A stretch of DNA of 64,000 nt, taken from KBS50 sp042666615. Its GTDB lineage: Bacteria > Actinomycetota > Actinomycetes > Mycobacteriales > Micromonosporaceae. The notes below the pieces were generated by a model, which was not told the origin of the DNA, ran no database searches, and worked only from the letters and a program-made list of their open reading frames with translations. Of this stretch, positions 40,531 through 50,287 are shown one piece after another. The stretch lies in NCBI RefSeq assembly GCF_042666615.1, contig NZ_JBHTDD010000023.1, forward strand, positions 1 to 64,000, written 5' to 3'. A program made the position numbers and the translations under genes. The stretch's first letter is position 1. Every line of letters begins with the position of its first letter.

Positions 40531-43371
40531 ATGTTGCGGATGGTCTGGTCGCAACTGCGGAACACGCCCGGCCGGAGCCTGGCGGTATTCGCCGCCGTGC
40601 TGGTCGCCACCACCGGATTTACCGTGCTCACGGGTGCCGCCAGCACCTCCCGGCTGGTCGCTCGCGGCGCCGTCGACGCGAACTTCCGGTCGTCGTACGA
40701 CATCCTGGTGCATCCCGCGGCGCCGACCGACGAGCCGCTGCAGCAGGATCGGCCTCTCGCCGCGTACGGCGGTATCGAGCTGGACCAGTGGCGACGCGTC
40801 GAACGTATTCCCGGTGTCGAGGTCGCCGCCCCCCTGGCGGTGCTGGGCGTCGCCGACATCCGGCCGGAGCTGCGGGTGGACGTGACCGACCAGGTCGACC
40901 GGTCGGCGTGGCGGCAGGTCGTCGAGGTCGCTCCCAGGATCAGCGGGGACCGGGGGCTGAGCACCCTGACCGCCGCGCCCAGCTACGTGTACGTGTCCCG
41001 GCACCAGTTGGTGCCGCTGGCCGGATACGCCAGCGGCGCCAAGCAGCTCTACGTGTACGCCGACGGCACCCGTGTCGAGCAGCCCGTCTCCGCCGCCGAG
41101 TGTCCCGGCACGGGCGGTGGGGGCGTCCTGGAGGTGCAGCCCGACGGCCGGCGCCGGCAGGTGTGCGAGACGGCGGTGGGCAGCTTCGTGCCGAGCCAGC
41201 GACGGACCCAGGTCAGCGAGGTGCAGGCGTACCAGTTGCTGCCGGACGGCACCTTCCGGATGGCCTCCGTGTTCACCTCCGGGCGGCCGGCGACCGCGGT
41301 CGCCGCCACCGCCCGGCTGGAGGTCCGGTTGCCGGCGGTGCTGCCGGTGCTCGTCGCCGGGATCGACCCGACGGCCGAGAAACGCCTGGTCGGCCTGGAC
41401 CGGGCGGTGCGCCAGGGTCGCTACCTGACCGGCACCGACACCGTCGCCCCGGCGGAGCCGTACGCCCCGTTCTCCCCGTTCCCCACCTCCGGCTCACCCG
41501 GCCGGACCCTGCCGGTGCTCGCCGCCACCGACCTCGCCCTGGACGAACGGATCGACGTCGCGGTGTCCCGGCTCACCGGCCCGACCGCCGACCGGGTGCC
41601 CGGCACCGCGACCGAGGCGCTCTGGCCGTTGCTGCGAAACGCCGGCAGGACGCCACCCCGGCAGGCCCGGTACGACCTCGCGGAGCTGTACCGCGCCCGG
41701 CTCGACACCGCACTGGCCGGACCGGCCCCGCTCTCCAGCGTCCGGTCCCTGCTGCGGCCCGCGCCGCCGACCCGCGCGCCCCAACCTGAGGGGCCCGACC
41801 GGGTGCTGCCCCGGGCCGGCGAGCCCGGCTCGACCGACCAGACGATCGAGGACATCTGGCGGGAATCCTGGCTCGGCCCGGACGGCCTCGCGACGGGCAG
41901 CCCGGTGAGTCTGGACGCGTTGCCGGAACAGTGGACGGTGACCCCGGTGGGCAGCTTCGCGCCGGACGCGGTCGGCCCCGCCGCCCAGACCGCGCACCAG
42001 GCCCTCGACCTCTACCGTCCGGCCCCGCTGGTGGGCGCCGACGCGCGCTCCCGAGAGCTGCTCGGCGACCGTACGCTGCTGCCCAATGACGACCCGGTGG
42101 GCTATCCACACCGCCCGCCGAGTCTGCTGACCACCCTGTCGGCGGCCAACGACCTGGCCACCGTGCTCGGGTCGGGGTCGACCCCGCCACTGAGTTCGGT
42201 GCGGGTCCGGGTCGCCGGCATCGACAGGTTCGACGAGGTGGCGCGGGAGCGGGTCCGGATGGTCGCGGACGAGATCGTCCGACAGACCGGCCTCACCGTC
42301 GAGATCGTGCTTGGCGCGTCCACGGTGCGTGACCCGGTGGTGCTGTCCGCCGGCCCGCACGGCCGTCCCGACCTGACGCTGCTGGAGGCGCGCACCCGCA
42401 AGGGCGTCGCGGCCGAGATCGTCACATCCGTCGACCGTAAGAACGTCACGCTGCTCGGGCTGCTGCTGGTGGTCTGCGCGCTGCTGGTCGGCAACGCGGT
42501 GTCCACGGCGGTCCGCGCCCGGCGGCGGGAGCTGGCCGTCCTGGCCTGCGTCGGCTGGCCCGGTTGGCGACTGAGCCTGCTGGTCCTCGCCGAGACCACC
42601 GTGCTCGGGCTGGCCGCCGGACTGGTCGGCGCCGGACTGTCCGGACCGCTCGGCGGGCTGGCCGGCGTGCGGGTCTCCGGCACGGTGGCGCTGCTGTGCG
42701 TGCCGATCGCGGTGTTGCTGACCGCCGTCGCCGGTGCGCTGCCCGCCTGGCGCGCCGCTCGGGTCCGCTCGGCGGAGGCGCTCCAGCCGGGCGCGGCGGC
42801 GGCCCGCCGGGCCGTCGCGGGTCGGACCTTCGCCGGCCTCGCGGTCGCAAATCTGGTCCGCGCACCGGCGCGCACCCTCGCGGGGGCGGTCAGTCTGGCT
42901 CTCGGCGTCGGCGCGCTCACCCTGATCACCGCCGCGCTCTGGGCGTTCACCGACGGCATGGTCGGCTCACTGCTCGGACAGGCGGTCTCCGTGCAGGTCC
43001 GCGCGGTGGACCTGGTGGCGCTCGGCGGGGTCCTGCTGTTCGGGCTGCTCGGCGTGGCCGACGTGCTGTACCTCAACGTCCGGGAACGGGCGTCCGAGTT
43101 CGCCACCCTGCGTGCCGTCGGCTGGCCGGACTCGGCGCTCAACCGGCTGCTGGTATACGAAGCCCTCGGCATCGGCGCGTTCGGCAGCGCCCTCGGGGTC
43201 GCGGCCGGGTTCGCCTCGGCCGCCCTGCTGGTCGGTCAGGTGGACGGCCGGCTGGCCGTCCTCGCGCTGGCCGTGACCGGGGCGGGGCTGCTGCTGACCG
43301 TGCTCGCCGCGCTGATCCCGGCGATCCTGATCCGGCGGCTGCCGACGGCCCGCCTGCTCACCGACCAATGA
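40531..43371 (+). CDS. FtsX/MacB-type ABC permease
   Basis: 946 aa. An N-terminal helix (TPGRSLAVFAAVLVATTGFT) precedes a very large extracytoplasmic domain (about residues 40-630). A three-helix FtsX core follows (LLGLLLVVCALLVGNAVSTA; VLLFGLLGVADVLYLNVRER; final helices), duplicated as in the two-FtsX-domain exporters. Its ATPase is the gene at 39436. Proteins of this type push substrates from the membrane outward or act mechanically rather than importing. Confidence 0.85.
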   Translation: MLRMVWSQLRNTPGRSLAVFAAVLVATTGFTVLTGAASTSRLVARGAVDANFRSSYDILVHPAAPTDEPLQQDRPLAAYGGIELDQWRRVERIPGVEVAAPLAVLGVADIRPELRVDVTDQVDRSAWRQVVEVAPRISGDRGLSTLTAAPSYVYVSRHQLVPLAGYASGAKQLYVYADGTRVEQPVSAAECPGTGGGGVLEVQPDGRRRQVCETAVGSFVPSQRRTQVSEVQAYQLLPDGTFRMASVFTSGRPATAVAATARLEVRLPAVLPVLVAGIDPTAEKRLVGLDRAVRQGRYLTGTDTVAPAEPYAPFSPFPTSGSPGRTLPVLAATDLALDERIDVAVSRLTGPTADRVPGTATEALWPLLRNAGRTPPRQARYDLAELYRARLDTALAGPAPLSSVRSLLRPAPPTRAPQPEGPDRVLPRAGEPGSTDQTIEDIWRESWLGPDGLATGSPVSLDALPEQWTVTPVGSFAPDAVGPAAQTAHQALDLYRPAPLVGADARSRELLGDRTLLPNDDPVGYPHRPPSLLTTLSAANDLATVLGSGSTPPLSSVRVRVAGIDRFDEVARERVRMVADEIVRQTGLTVEIVLGASTVRDPVVLSAGPHGRPDLTLLEARTRKGVAAEIVTSVDRKNVTLLGLLLVVCALLVGNAVSTAVRARRRELAVLACVGWPGWRLSLLVLAETTVLGLAAGLVGAGLSGPLGGLAGVRVSGTVALLCVPIAVLLTAVAGALPAWRAARVRSAEALQPGAAAARRAVAGRTFAGLAVANLVRAPARTLAGAVSLALGVGALTLITAALWAFTDGMVGSLLGQAVSVQVRAVDLVALGGVLLFGLLGVADVLYLNVRERASEFATLRAVGWPDSALNRLLVYEALGIGAFGSALGVAAGFASAALLVGQVDGRLAVLALAVTGAGLLLTVLAALIPAILIRRLPTARLLTDQ

Positions 43372-43419
43372 GGACGAGGTGCCGGCCGGGTGGCCGGAAC
43401 CGGACCACGGGGAGGAACG

Positions 43420-43989
43420 ATGTCATACCTGGTGACCGCGGTGGCCGTCCTGGCGCTGCTGTGCCTGGTCAACCTGGTGCTGTCGTTTGGCGTCATCCGC
43501 CGGCTGCGCCAGCACACCGAACTGCTCAACCGGCCCGGGCACGACGCGGGAGAGCGGGACCTGGTGCGCCCCGTCGGGTCGCCGGTGGGGGAGTTCGCCA
43601 CCACGACCGTCGACGGGGACCCGGTGTCCCGGGAATCCGTCGGAGCCGCCACCCTGTTCGGCTTCTTCTCCGTCCAATGTCCGGCCTGCCGGGAACGCAA
43701 GCCGGACTTCCTGGCCGGCGCGCCACGGTACGCCGCGGCCGGCTGGAACGTGCTCGCCGTGGTCGTCGGTGACCCGGCCGAATCGGCTGACCTGGTCACC
43801 GAGCTGCGGTCTGCCGGTGCGGTGCTGACGGAGGAGATGGGCGGGTCGGTGGGCCGGGCGTTCGCGTTGACCGGCTTCCCGGCGTTCGTGCTGGTCCGGG
43901 ACGGCCGGATCGCCGCCAGTTCGTTCGACTTCCACCAGCTGCCACCGGCGGAGACACCGGTCGGGTCGACGACCGGACCGGCGATCTGA
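43420..43989 (+). CDS. Membrane-anchored thioredoxin-like (TlpA/redoxin) protein
   Basis: 189 aa. An N-terminal transmembrane helix (residues 2-26) anchors an extracytoplasmic thioredoxin fold. The active site is FFSVQCPACRERKPDF (Cys87-Pro-Ala-Cys90), and FALTGFPAFVLVRDG contains the cis-Pro loop. ATG 43420 follows GGGGAGGAACG. It should reduce, isomerise or form disulfides outside the membrane. Position within the Cys-rich peptide operon suggests that its client is that peptide. Confidence 0.85.
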   Translation: MSYLVTAVAVLALLCLVNLVLSFGVIRRLRQHTELLNRPGHDAGERDLVRPVGSPVGEFATTTVDGDPVSRESVGAATLFGFFSVQCPACRERKPDFLAGAPRYAAAGWNVLAVVVGDPAESADLVTELRSAGAVLTEEMGGSVGRAFALTGFPAFVLVRDGRIAASSFDFHQLPPAETPVGSTTGPAI

Positions 43990-43990
43990 G

Positions 43991-45880
43991 GTGGCTCGGC
44001 TGAGCCTCCGCCGGTCCGGCCGGGGCGGCGACGGCAACGGCGACCGGGCCGGAGCACTGTGGCGGGCCGGGACGGCCGCCGCGGCGCTCGCGGCCCGCTC
44101 CTCGCCGCCGGTGCTGGTGATCGTGCTGGTGCTCACCCTGTTCTCCGGTGGCCTCCCGATCGCGATCGCCTGGTTGACCAAGCTCATCCTCGACCGGATC
44201 GTCGACAATCGGGCGACGGGAGACCTCGTCGCGTTCGCGTTGGCCCTGGCCGCCACCAGTCTGGTCGCCGGGGTGATTCCGCACCTGCTCAGATACCTGC
44301 ACGCCGAGTTGGGGCGGCGGATCGCGCGGTCCGCCCAGGACCGGTTGTACCGCGCGGTCAACGGATTCGCCGGACTGGCCCGCTTCGAGGACCCCAGGTT
44401 CCTCGACCGGCTGCAACTGGCCCAGCAGGCCGGCGCGGGCACGCCGGAGCAGCTTGTCGCCGGCGGGGCGAACCTGCTGCGCGGTCTCGTCCTGGTGAGC
44501 GGATTCCTCGGTTCCGTCGTCACGATCAGCCCGACCATGGCGGTGGCGGTCTCCCTCGGGGCGGTGCCGGTGCTGCTGGCCGAACTGTGGCTGTCCCGCC
44601 GCCGGGCGGACACCGAACTGCGGGTGAGCCCGTACGACCGGCGCGAGTTCTTCTACCGCACCCTGCTGTCCAGCCTGCAGGCGGCGAAGGAGATCCGCAT
44701 CTTCGGTATCGGCGACTTCCTGCGCGAGCGGATGCTGGCCGAGCGGATCCGCTCGGACCGGGCCCGGCGGCAGATGGATCGGCGGGAGGCGCTGGTGCAG
44801 AGTTCGCTGGGCCTGCTGGCAGCGGGTATCGCCGGGGCGGGTCTGGTGTGGGTGGTCCAGGCGGCCGCCGCCGGCCGGCTGACCATCGGCGACGTCCCGA
44901 TGTTCGTCGCGGCGCTCGCGGCCGTCCAGGGCGGCCTGGCCGGCCTGGTCGCCGACGTCACCACGACCCACCACAACCTGCTGATGTTCACCCACTACCA
45001 GGCTGTGGTGCGGGCCGCACCGGACCTGCCGGTCCCGAAGCGGGTGGCCACCCTGCCGTCGCTGCGCACCGGCATCGAGTTCCACGACGTCTGGTTCCGG
45101 TACGGCGACGATCATCCGTGGGTGCTGCGCGGGGTGAGCCTGCGGATCACCTACGGCGAGACGCTCGCCCTGGTCGGCGCGAACGGCGCCGGCAAGAGCA
45201 CAATGGTCAAGCTGCTCTGCCGGTTCTACGATCCGACCCGGGGCACCATCCGGTGGGACGGGGTGGACCTGCGGGACGTGCCCGTGGCGGACCTGCGTCG
45301 GCGGATCGGGGTGACTTTCCAGGACTACATGCACTACGACCTGACCGGGGCGGAGAACATCGGCCTCGGCGATCTGGATGGCCTGCACGACCGGCCACGG
45401 ATCGAGTCGGCCGCCCGGATGGCCGGCGTCCACGGCGCGTTGCGCGCTCTGCCGTACGGCTACGACACGCTGCTCAGCCGCACCTTCATGAGCGGCGCGG
45501 AGAACAACACCGCCACGGTGGGGGTGACGCTCTCCGGTGGACAGTGGCAGCGGCTCGCCCTGGCCCGCGCGTTCCTGCGGGACCGGTCCGACCTGTTGAT
45601 CCTGGACGAACCGAGTGCCGGTCTGGACCCGGACGCGGAGGCGGAGATCCACCAGGCGATGCGGGCCCACCGGACCGGCCGCACCACCTTGTTGATCACC
45701 CATCGGCTCGGCACGGTCCGGGAGGCCGACCTGATCGTCGTGCTGCGCGACGGCCGGGTCGCGGAGGCCGGCCGGCACCAGGACCTGCTGGCCGCGGACA
45801 CGGAGTACGCCAGGATGTTCGGGCGGCAGGCCAGCGGCTACCGCGAGCCCGAGCCGGCGCACCACCCGGGCACCGAGTGA
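43991..45880 (+). CDS. ABC exporter, fused TM and ATPase domains
   Basis: 629 aa. Six membrane helices (residues about 40-330) precede the nucleotide-binding domain with Walker A GANGAGKSTMVKLL, signature VTLSGGQWQRLALARAF, Walker B LLILDEPSAGLDP and the H-loop ITHRLGT. No N-terminal C39 peptidase domain, so leader removal must come from elsewhere, perhaps the S26 peptidase encoded next. GTG 43991 starts 1 bp after the previous stop. Type IV homodimeric exporter, substrate probably the Cys-rich peptide. Confidence 0.85.
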   Translation: MARLSLRRSGRGGDGNGDRAGALWRAGTAAAALAARSSPPVLVIVLVLTLFSGGLPIAIAWLTKLILDRIVDNRATGDLVAFALALAATSLVAGVIPHLLRYLHAELGRRIARSAQDRLYRAVNGFAGLARFEDPRFLDRLQLAQQAGAGTPEQLVAGGANLLRGLVLVSGFLGSVVTISPTMAVAVSLGAVPVLLAELWLSRRRADTELRVSPYDRREFFYRTLLSSLQAAKEIRIFGIGDFLRERMLAERIRSDRARRQMDRREALVQSSLGLLAAGIAGAGLVWVVQAAAAGRLTIGDVPMFVAALAAVQGGLAGLVADVTTTHHNLLMFTHYQAVVRAAPDLPVPKRVATLPSLRTGIEFHDVWFRYGDDHPWVLRGVSLRITYGETLALVGANGAGKSTMVKLLCRFYDPTRGTIRWDGVDLRDVPVADLRRRIGVTFQDYMHYDLTGAENIGLGDLDGLHDRPRIESAARMAGVHGALRALPYGYDTLLSRTFMSGAENNTATVGVTLSGGQWQRLALARAFLRDRSDLLILDEPSAGLDPDAEAEIHQAMRAHRTGRTTLLITHRLGTVREADLIVVLRDGRVAEAGRHQDLLAADTEYARMFGRQASGYREPEPAHHPGTE

Positions 45881-46311
45881 CCGTGGCGTGGGCGGCTCCG
45901 GTGGTGCTGCTGGTCGTCGTTCTCGTCGTTCTCGTCGGGTGGCGGGTCCGGCGCCGGTTCCTGCTCGTCACGGTCGAGGGTCGCAGCATGGAACCCGCCC
46001 ACCGGCACGGCGACCAGGTGCTTGTCGACCGGCGACGGTCGGCGACCCTCCGGATCGGCGATGTCGTGGTGGTGGAACGGGCCGACCGGGTGCAGCAGCG
46101 GATGATCAAACGCGTCGCGGCGCTGCCCGGCGACCGGGTGCCGATCGAGGTGTGCGCCTTCCAGCACTGGCCGGAGCCGACCTGGGTGCCTCCCGGGCAC
46201 CTGGTGCTGCTCGGGGACAACCCGAGTGGCAGCCTCGACTCCCGTCAACGGGGATTCTTCCCGGCCGACCGGTTGCTGGGCGTGGTCGTCCGGCGGGTTC
46301 GCCGCCGCTGA
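45877..46311 (+). CDS. S26-family signal peptidase
   Basis: 144 aa. A single N-terminal helix (APVVLLVVVLVVLVGW) precedes the catalytic serine in VEGRSMEPAHRHGD (Ser37) and the lysine in QRMIKRVAALPGD (Lys78). HLVLLGDNPSGSLDSRQRGF is the box-E region. Short for a housekeeping LepB, typical of dedicated peptidases in peptide-export clusters. GTG overlaps the exporter stop (GTGA). Expected to remove the leader of the operon's peptide on the outer face. Confidence 0.85.
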   Translation: MTVAWAAPVVLLVVVLVVLVGWRVRRRFLLVTVEGRSMEPAHRHGDQVLVDRRRSATLRIGDVVVVERADRVQQRMIKRVAALPGDRVPIEVCAFQHWPEPTWVPPGHLVLLGDNPSGSLDSRQRGFFPADRLLGVVVRRVRRR

Positions 46312-46320
46312 CGTCGCCCG

Positions 46321-47685
46321 TCAGGGCCCGGGTCGCGGGTTGCCGCCGCGCAGCAGGCGCAGCAGTCCGGCCCCGGCCAGGTACGCGGCCAGCGCGCCGA
46401 TCGGGATGCCGAGCGGGGCCACTCGATCGCGCGGGTAGTTGCTGTTGCCGAGCAGGCCGCCGATCGCGGTGAGGTATCCGAGGACGACGAGGAGACCTCG
46501 CAGGTGTGGCGGCGGTCGGAGCAGCCGGCGGCCCAGCCGGCGGCCGGCGCGTGCCTCCACGGGTCCGAAGAGCAGCACCAGCGGGGTGAGCAGCACGGCG
46601 GCCAGCACCACCCAGGGGACGCGCCAGAGCCACCATTCGGTGCTGCCGGCGGGCGGTGTGGGCAGGACGCCGAGCGCGTTCATGGCGCCGGCGAGCAGCG
46701 TCACGGCGGTGAGGTGCCACAGGAAGATGGTCAGCACCACGGCGTTCACCGCGACCACGGCGGTCCATGGACCGGCGCGTCGCAGCATTCGCTCGGCCGG
46801 CCCGCGCAGCAGCAGCACCAGCCCCAGTTGCGCGATGGCGAGGCTGATCAGCGCCAGACTGGGCGGGGACATGTTCTGCAGCCGCTGGCCGGGCAGGTTG
46901 ATCATGCCGACCGGGTACGGGCCGGGAACGGTGAGCAGCAGCAGGGCGATCAGCCCGGCCAGGAGGAGTGCCGTGGCCGCCGGTGGCCGGGACCGGAGCG
47001 TCCCGGTCCGCCAGGCGAAGCCGAGCTGGTGCATCAGCAGCCAGCCGAACACGTAGTTGCCGGCTCCCCACCAGTGCAGGTCGAGCAGCCGGGCGGCGTC
47101 GCCCAGGCCGACGAGGCCGAGCAGTACCAGCGGGACGGCGAAGCCGGCCCGCTGGTGCAGCGCGAACATCACCGGGGTCAGCAGTACCACCAGCAGGTAC
47201 GGGGCGAGGAACCAGAGCGGGACGGTGACGAACCAGACCGCGAGGCGGATCTGCCGCGGGTCCACGCCGGCCAGCCAGGCGATCAGGGACACGGTCGCGG
47301 CGATCACCAGGAACAGGGTGGTCGGGCCGAGCAGCCGGGCACTGCGGTCGGCGAGCCAGCCGGCCCGGTCACCGTCGCGGGCCAGCCGGTTGGTCAGCGA
47401 GGCGGCGTTGGCGTAGCCGCCGACCAGGAAGAACAGCGGCAGTACCTGGAACAGCCAGGTGACTGCCCGGAGGTCGACGAGGTCCTGCAGGGCGTTGCGC
47501 CCGACCAGACCGCCGGACGGCAGGGGTTGGATCACGGTCATCAGCCAGTGCCCGGTGATCACGGTGATGATCGCGATGGCCCGGAGAAGGTCGACGTACC
47601 GCTCGCGGCTGGCCGGCGTGTGCCGGGCGAGCTGCCGGAAGCGGTGGATCGGCGTGCGCCGGGCGAGCTGCCGGAGGCGGCGCAT
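46321..47685 (-). CDS. Acyltransferase-3 family membrane protein
   Basis: 454 aa with about ten membrane helices. RERYVDLLRAIAIITVITGH holds the conserved Arg-Asp and the His of the acyltransferase-3 fold; LFFLVGGYANAASL is also diagnostic. Such enzymes O-acylate sugars, peptidoglycan or lipids at the membrane. The first 25 residues contain a doubled RQLAR-TP motif. It converges on the signal peptidase gene with a 9-bp gap, so it is not part of that operon. Acceptor unknown. Confidence 0.85.
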   Translation of the reverse strand: MRRLRQLARRTPIHRFRQLARHTPASRERYVDLLRAIAIITVITGHWLMTVIQPLPSGGLVGRNALQDLVDLRAVTWLFQVLPLFFLVGGYANAASLTNRLARDGDRAGWLADRSARLLGPTTLFLVIAATVSLIAWLAGVDPRQIRLAVWFVTVPLWFLAPYLLVVLLTPVMFALHQRAGFAVPLVLLGLVGLGDAARLLDLHWWGAGNYVFGWLLMHQLGFAWRTGTLRSRPPAATALLLAGLIALLLLTVPGPYPVGMINLPGQRLQNMSPPSLALISLAIAQLGLVLLLRGPAERMLRRAGPWTAVVAVNAVVLTIFLWHLTAVTLLAGAMNALGVLPTPPAGSTEWWLWRVPWVVLAAVLLTPLVLLFGPVEARAGRRLGRRLLRPPPHLRGLLVVLGYLTAIGGLLGNSNYPRDRVAPLGIPIGALAAYLAGAGLLRLLRGGNPRPGP

Positions 47686-47844
47686 GAGCCCAGGTTATCG
47701 ACGCGGTGGCCGGTGCCGGGTGATAACGGTTCGGCCGCCGGGTCTTGATGTGTCCGCCGCACTGTCGTAGAAATTCTTCAGGAACGTTGGATCAGATGAA
47801 GATGAGCAACCGGTTACCCCGTTTCGCCGATCCGAGGAGACCCC

Positions 47845-49257
47845 ATGAACAGGCGTGACATCCTCCGTCGTACCGCCGCGGCCGGCGTCCTGGCGGGCTC
47901 CGCGAGCCTGCTGCCGGGCTGCGCGACGGGCGGCGGTGACGACTCGGCCGGCGACTCGGCCGGCCGGGGTGAGAAGACCGAGCAGAACCCGTTCGGGGTG
48001 AAGGAGGACGCGCCACTCGATGTGGTGATCTTCAACGGTGGGTTCGGCGAGGACTACGCCAAGGCCCACGAGGCCATGTACCGGGAGAAGTACCCGAAGG
48101 CCGAGATCAAGCACTCGGCCACCCAGGAGATCGGCAAGACGCTTCAGCCACGGTTCGTCGACGGCAGCCCGCCGGACGTGGTGAACAACTCCGGCAAGGA
48201 CCAGATCGACCCCAACGGCCTGGTCTCCCAGGGTGCGCTCACCGACCTCAACGAACTGCTCGACGCGCCGAGCCTCGACATCGCCGGCAAGAAGGTGCGG
48301 GACACCCTGCTGCCCGGCGCGGTCGAGGTGGGCTCCTACGACGGCAAGTTCATGGTCCTGAACTACACCTACACCGTGTACGGGATCTGGTACTCCACCA
48401 AACTGTTCACCGAGCGGGGCTGGCAGTACCCGAAGACCTGGGACGAGCACATCGCGTTGTGCAAGCAGATCAAGGCCGCCGGCATGGCGCCCTGGACCTA
48501 CGCCGGCCTACATCCGCGGTACATGAGCTGGCCGCTGATCGCCACCGCCGTCAAATTTGGCGGCACCGACGTCGCCATGAACATCGACAACCTCGAACCG
48601 AACGCGTGGAAGTCCGACGCGATGAAGGCCGCCGCCGACGCGTGGCATCAGATCGTCAAGGACGGCTACATCATGCCCGGCTCACCCGGCCTCGACCACG
48701 TGCAGGCGCAGACCGCGTGGTGCCAGGGCAAGGCCGCGCTGGTCTCCTCCGGGTCGTGGCTGGAGAGCGAGCAGAAGAAGGTAACCCCGCCCGGGTTCAA
48801 CATGGCGGTGGCCCCGACACCCAGCCTCGGCTCCTCCGACAAGCTGCCGTTCGAGGCGATCCGCGGCACCGCGGGCGAACCGTTCATCGTCCCGGCCAAG
48901 GCCAAGAACGTGGCCGGTGGGCTGGAGTACTTCCGCACCATGCTGTCCATGAAGGGCGCGCAGGACTTCACCCGCAAGGTCGCCAGCCTCACGGTGGTCG
49001 CCGGCTCGACCGAGGGCATCGAACTGCCGTTCGGGCTGACCAGCGTCACCAAGGCCCTCGCCGACTCCGGCGACAACGGGTTCAACTGGGTGTACAACAA
49101 CTACTACCGCAAGCTGGAGCGCACGCTTGTGGACGCGGCCTGCGGCGAGTTCTTCAGCGGCCGGATCGGCCCGGCCGACTTCCTGGACCAGTGCCAGAAG
49201 GGCGCCGACTCGATCGCCCAGGACTCCTCGGTGAAGAAGTACAAGCGGTCCGCCTGA
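47845..49257 (+). CDS. ngcE: NgcE-type amino-sugar binding lipoprotein (copy 1)
   Basis: 470 aa. The Tat-like and lipobox N-terminus, MNRRDILRRTAAAGVLAGSA then SLLPGC, predicts lipidation at Cys26. The body is an extracellular solute-binding family 1 protein. Sequence such as NPFGVKEDAPLDVVIFNGGF matches the NgcE subfamily that captures GlcNAc and chitobiose. GAGGAGA precedes ATG 47845. First gene of ngcEFG. A close paralogue lies at 55845. Confidence 0.88.
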   Translation: MNRRDILRRTAAAGVLAGSASLLPGCATGGGDDSAGDSAGRGEKTEQNPFGVKEDAPLDVVIFNGGFGEDYAKAHEAMYREKYPKAEIKHSATQEIGKTLQPRFVDGSPPDVVNNSGKDQIDPNGLVSQGALTDLNELLDAPSLDIAGKKVRDTLLPGAVEVGSYDGKFMVLNYTYTVYGIWYSTKLFTERGWQYPKTWDEHIALCKQIKAAGMAPWTYAGLHPRYMSWPLIATAVKFGGTDVAMNIDNLEPNAWKSDAMKAAADAWHQIVKDGYIMPGSPGLDHVQAQTAWCQGKAALVSSGSWLESEQKKVTPPGFNMAVAPTPSLGSSDKLPFEAIRGTAGEPFIVPAKAKNVAGGLEYFRTMLSMKGAQDFTRKVASLTVVAGSTEGIELPFGLTSVTKALADSGDNGFNWVYNNYYRKLERTLVDAACGEFFSGRIGPADFLDQCQKGADSIAQDSSVKKYKRSA

Positions 49258-49372
49258 GCGTCCGCCGGTGGAGGCCGACCCACCTGTCGGTCTCCACCGC
49301 CCGGGTGTTCAGGCAGCCCGGGTATCCAGGCAGGCAGGGCGCCTGCGCCGGTCGGTGTGGAGGATCGATCTC

Positions 49373-50287
49373 GTGAGACACGGCAAGTATCCGCTGATCA
49401 TCACCTTCCTGGTGCCGCCCCTGCTGTTGTACGGCGTGTTCGTGCTCTCGCCGTACCTGCAGGCGTTCCAGATCTCCACCACCGACTGGCTGGGCTACTC
49501 GCCGAACTACAACTACGTCGGCTTCGACAACTTCGCCCGGCTGTGGCGCGACGACCTGATCTGGAACGCGATAAAGAACAACGCGATCCTGCTGGCCCTG
49601 CTGCCGGTGTTCACCATCGGGCTGGGCCTGTTCTTCTCGACCATGCTGAACATGGGTGGCCGCCGTGGCCGCGCGGGCGTGGTCGGGGTGAGCGGCACGG
49701 CCGCGTACCGGTTGGTCTACTTCTTCCCGCAGGTGCTCTCGGTGGTGATCATCGCGTTCATCTGGAAGGAGATCTACCACCCCAACAACGGCCTGCTCAA
49801 CGGCATGCTGCGCGGGGTCGGTCTGGACGCCGTGGCGGCCACCTGGCTGGGCGATCCGCGGACCGCCTTCTGGTGCGTGCTGGCCGTGATGGTGTGGAGC
49901 AACGTCGGCTTCTACGTCGTGCTGTTCGGCGCGGCGATGGCGGCCATCCCGCGCGACATCTACGAGGCGGTCATGCTCGACGGAGCGTCCCGCTGGGTGA
50001 CCCTGATCAGGATCACCATTCCGCTGCTCTGGGACACCGTGCAGGTCGCCTGGATCTACCTGGCCATCGCCGCGCTGGACGGGTTCATCCTGGTCCAGTT
50101 GATGACGAACGGGGGGCCGAACTTCTCCTCCGACGTCATCGGACTGCGGATGTACGAAACGGCGTTCGGTGGCGAGACCAAGTTCGGCTATGCCAGCGCG
50201 ATCGGCGTGGTGATGTTCTTCCTGACCCTGTCGGTGGCGGTGCTCGCCCTGCGCGCCACCCGACGTGACCGGATCGAGTTCTCATGA
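49373..50287 (+). CDS. ngcF: NgcF-type sugar ABC permease (copy 1)
   Basis: 304 aa, six helices, with the EAA loop EAVMLDGASRWVTLIRITIP that docks the ATPase. GTG 49373 (MRHGKYPLIITFLVPP) has GGAGG nine bases upstream; a longer in-frame extension is non-homologous. No ATPase gene is in the operon, as is usual for Ngc systems that share MsiK. Stop overlaps ngcG (ATGA). Confidence 0.88.
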   Translation: MRHGKYPLIITFLVPPLLLYGVFVLSPYLQAFQISTTDWLGYSPNYNYVGFDNFARLWRDDLIWNAIKNNAILLALLPVFTIGLGLFFSTMLNMGGRRGRAGVVGVSGTAAYRLVYFFPQVLSVVIIAFIWKEIYHPNNGLLNGMLRGVGLDAVAATWLGDPRTAFWCVLAVMVWSNVGFYVVLFGAAMAAIPRDIYEAVMLDGASRWVTLIRITIPLLWDTVQVAWIYLAIAALDGFILVQLMTNGGPNFSSDVIGLRMYETAFGGETKFGYASAIGVVMFFLTLSVAVLALRATRRDRIEFS

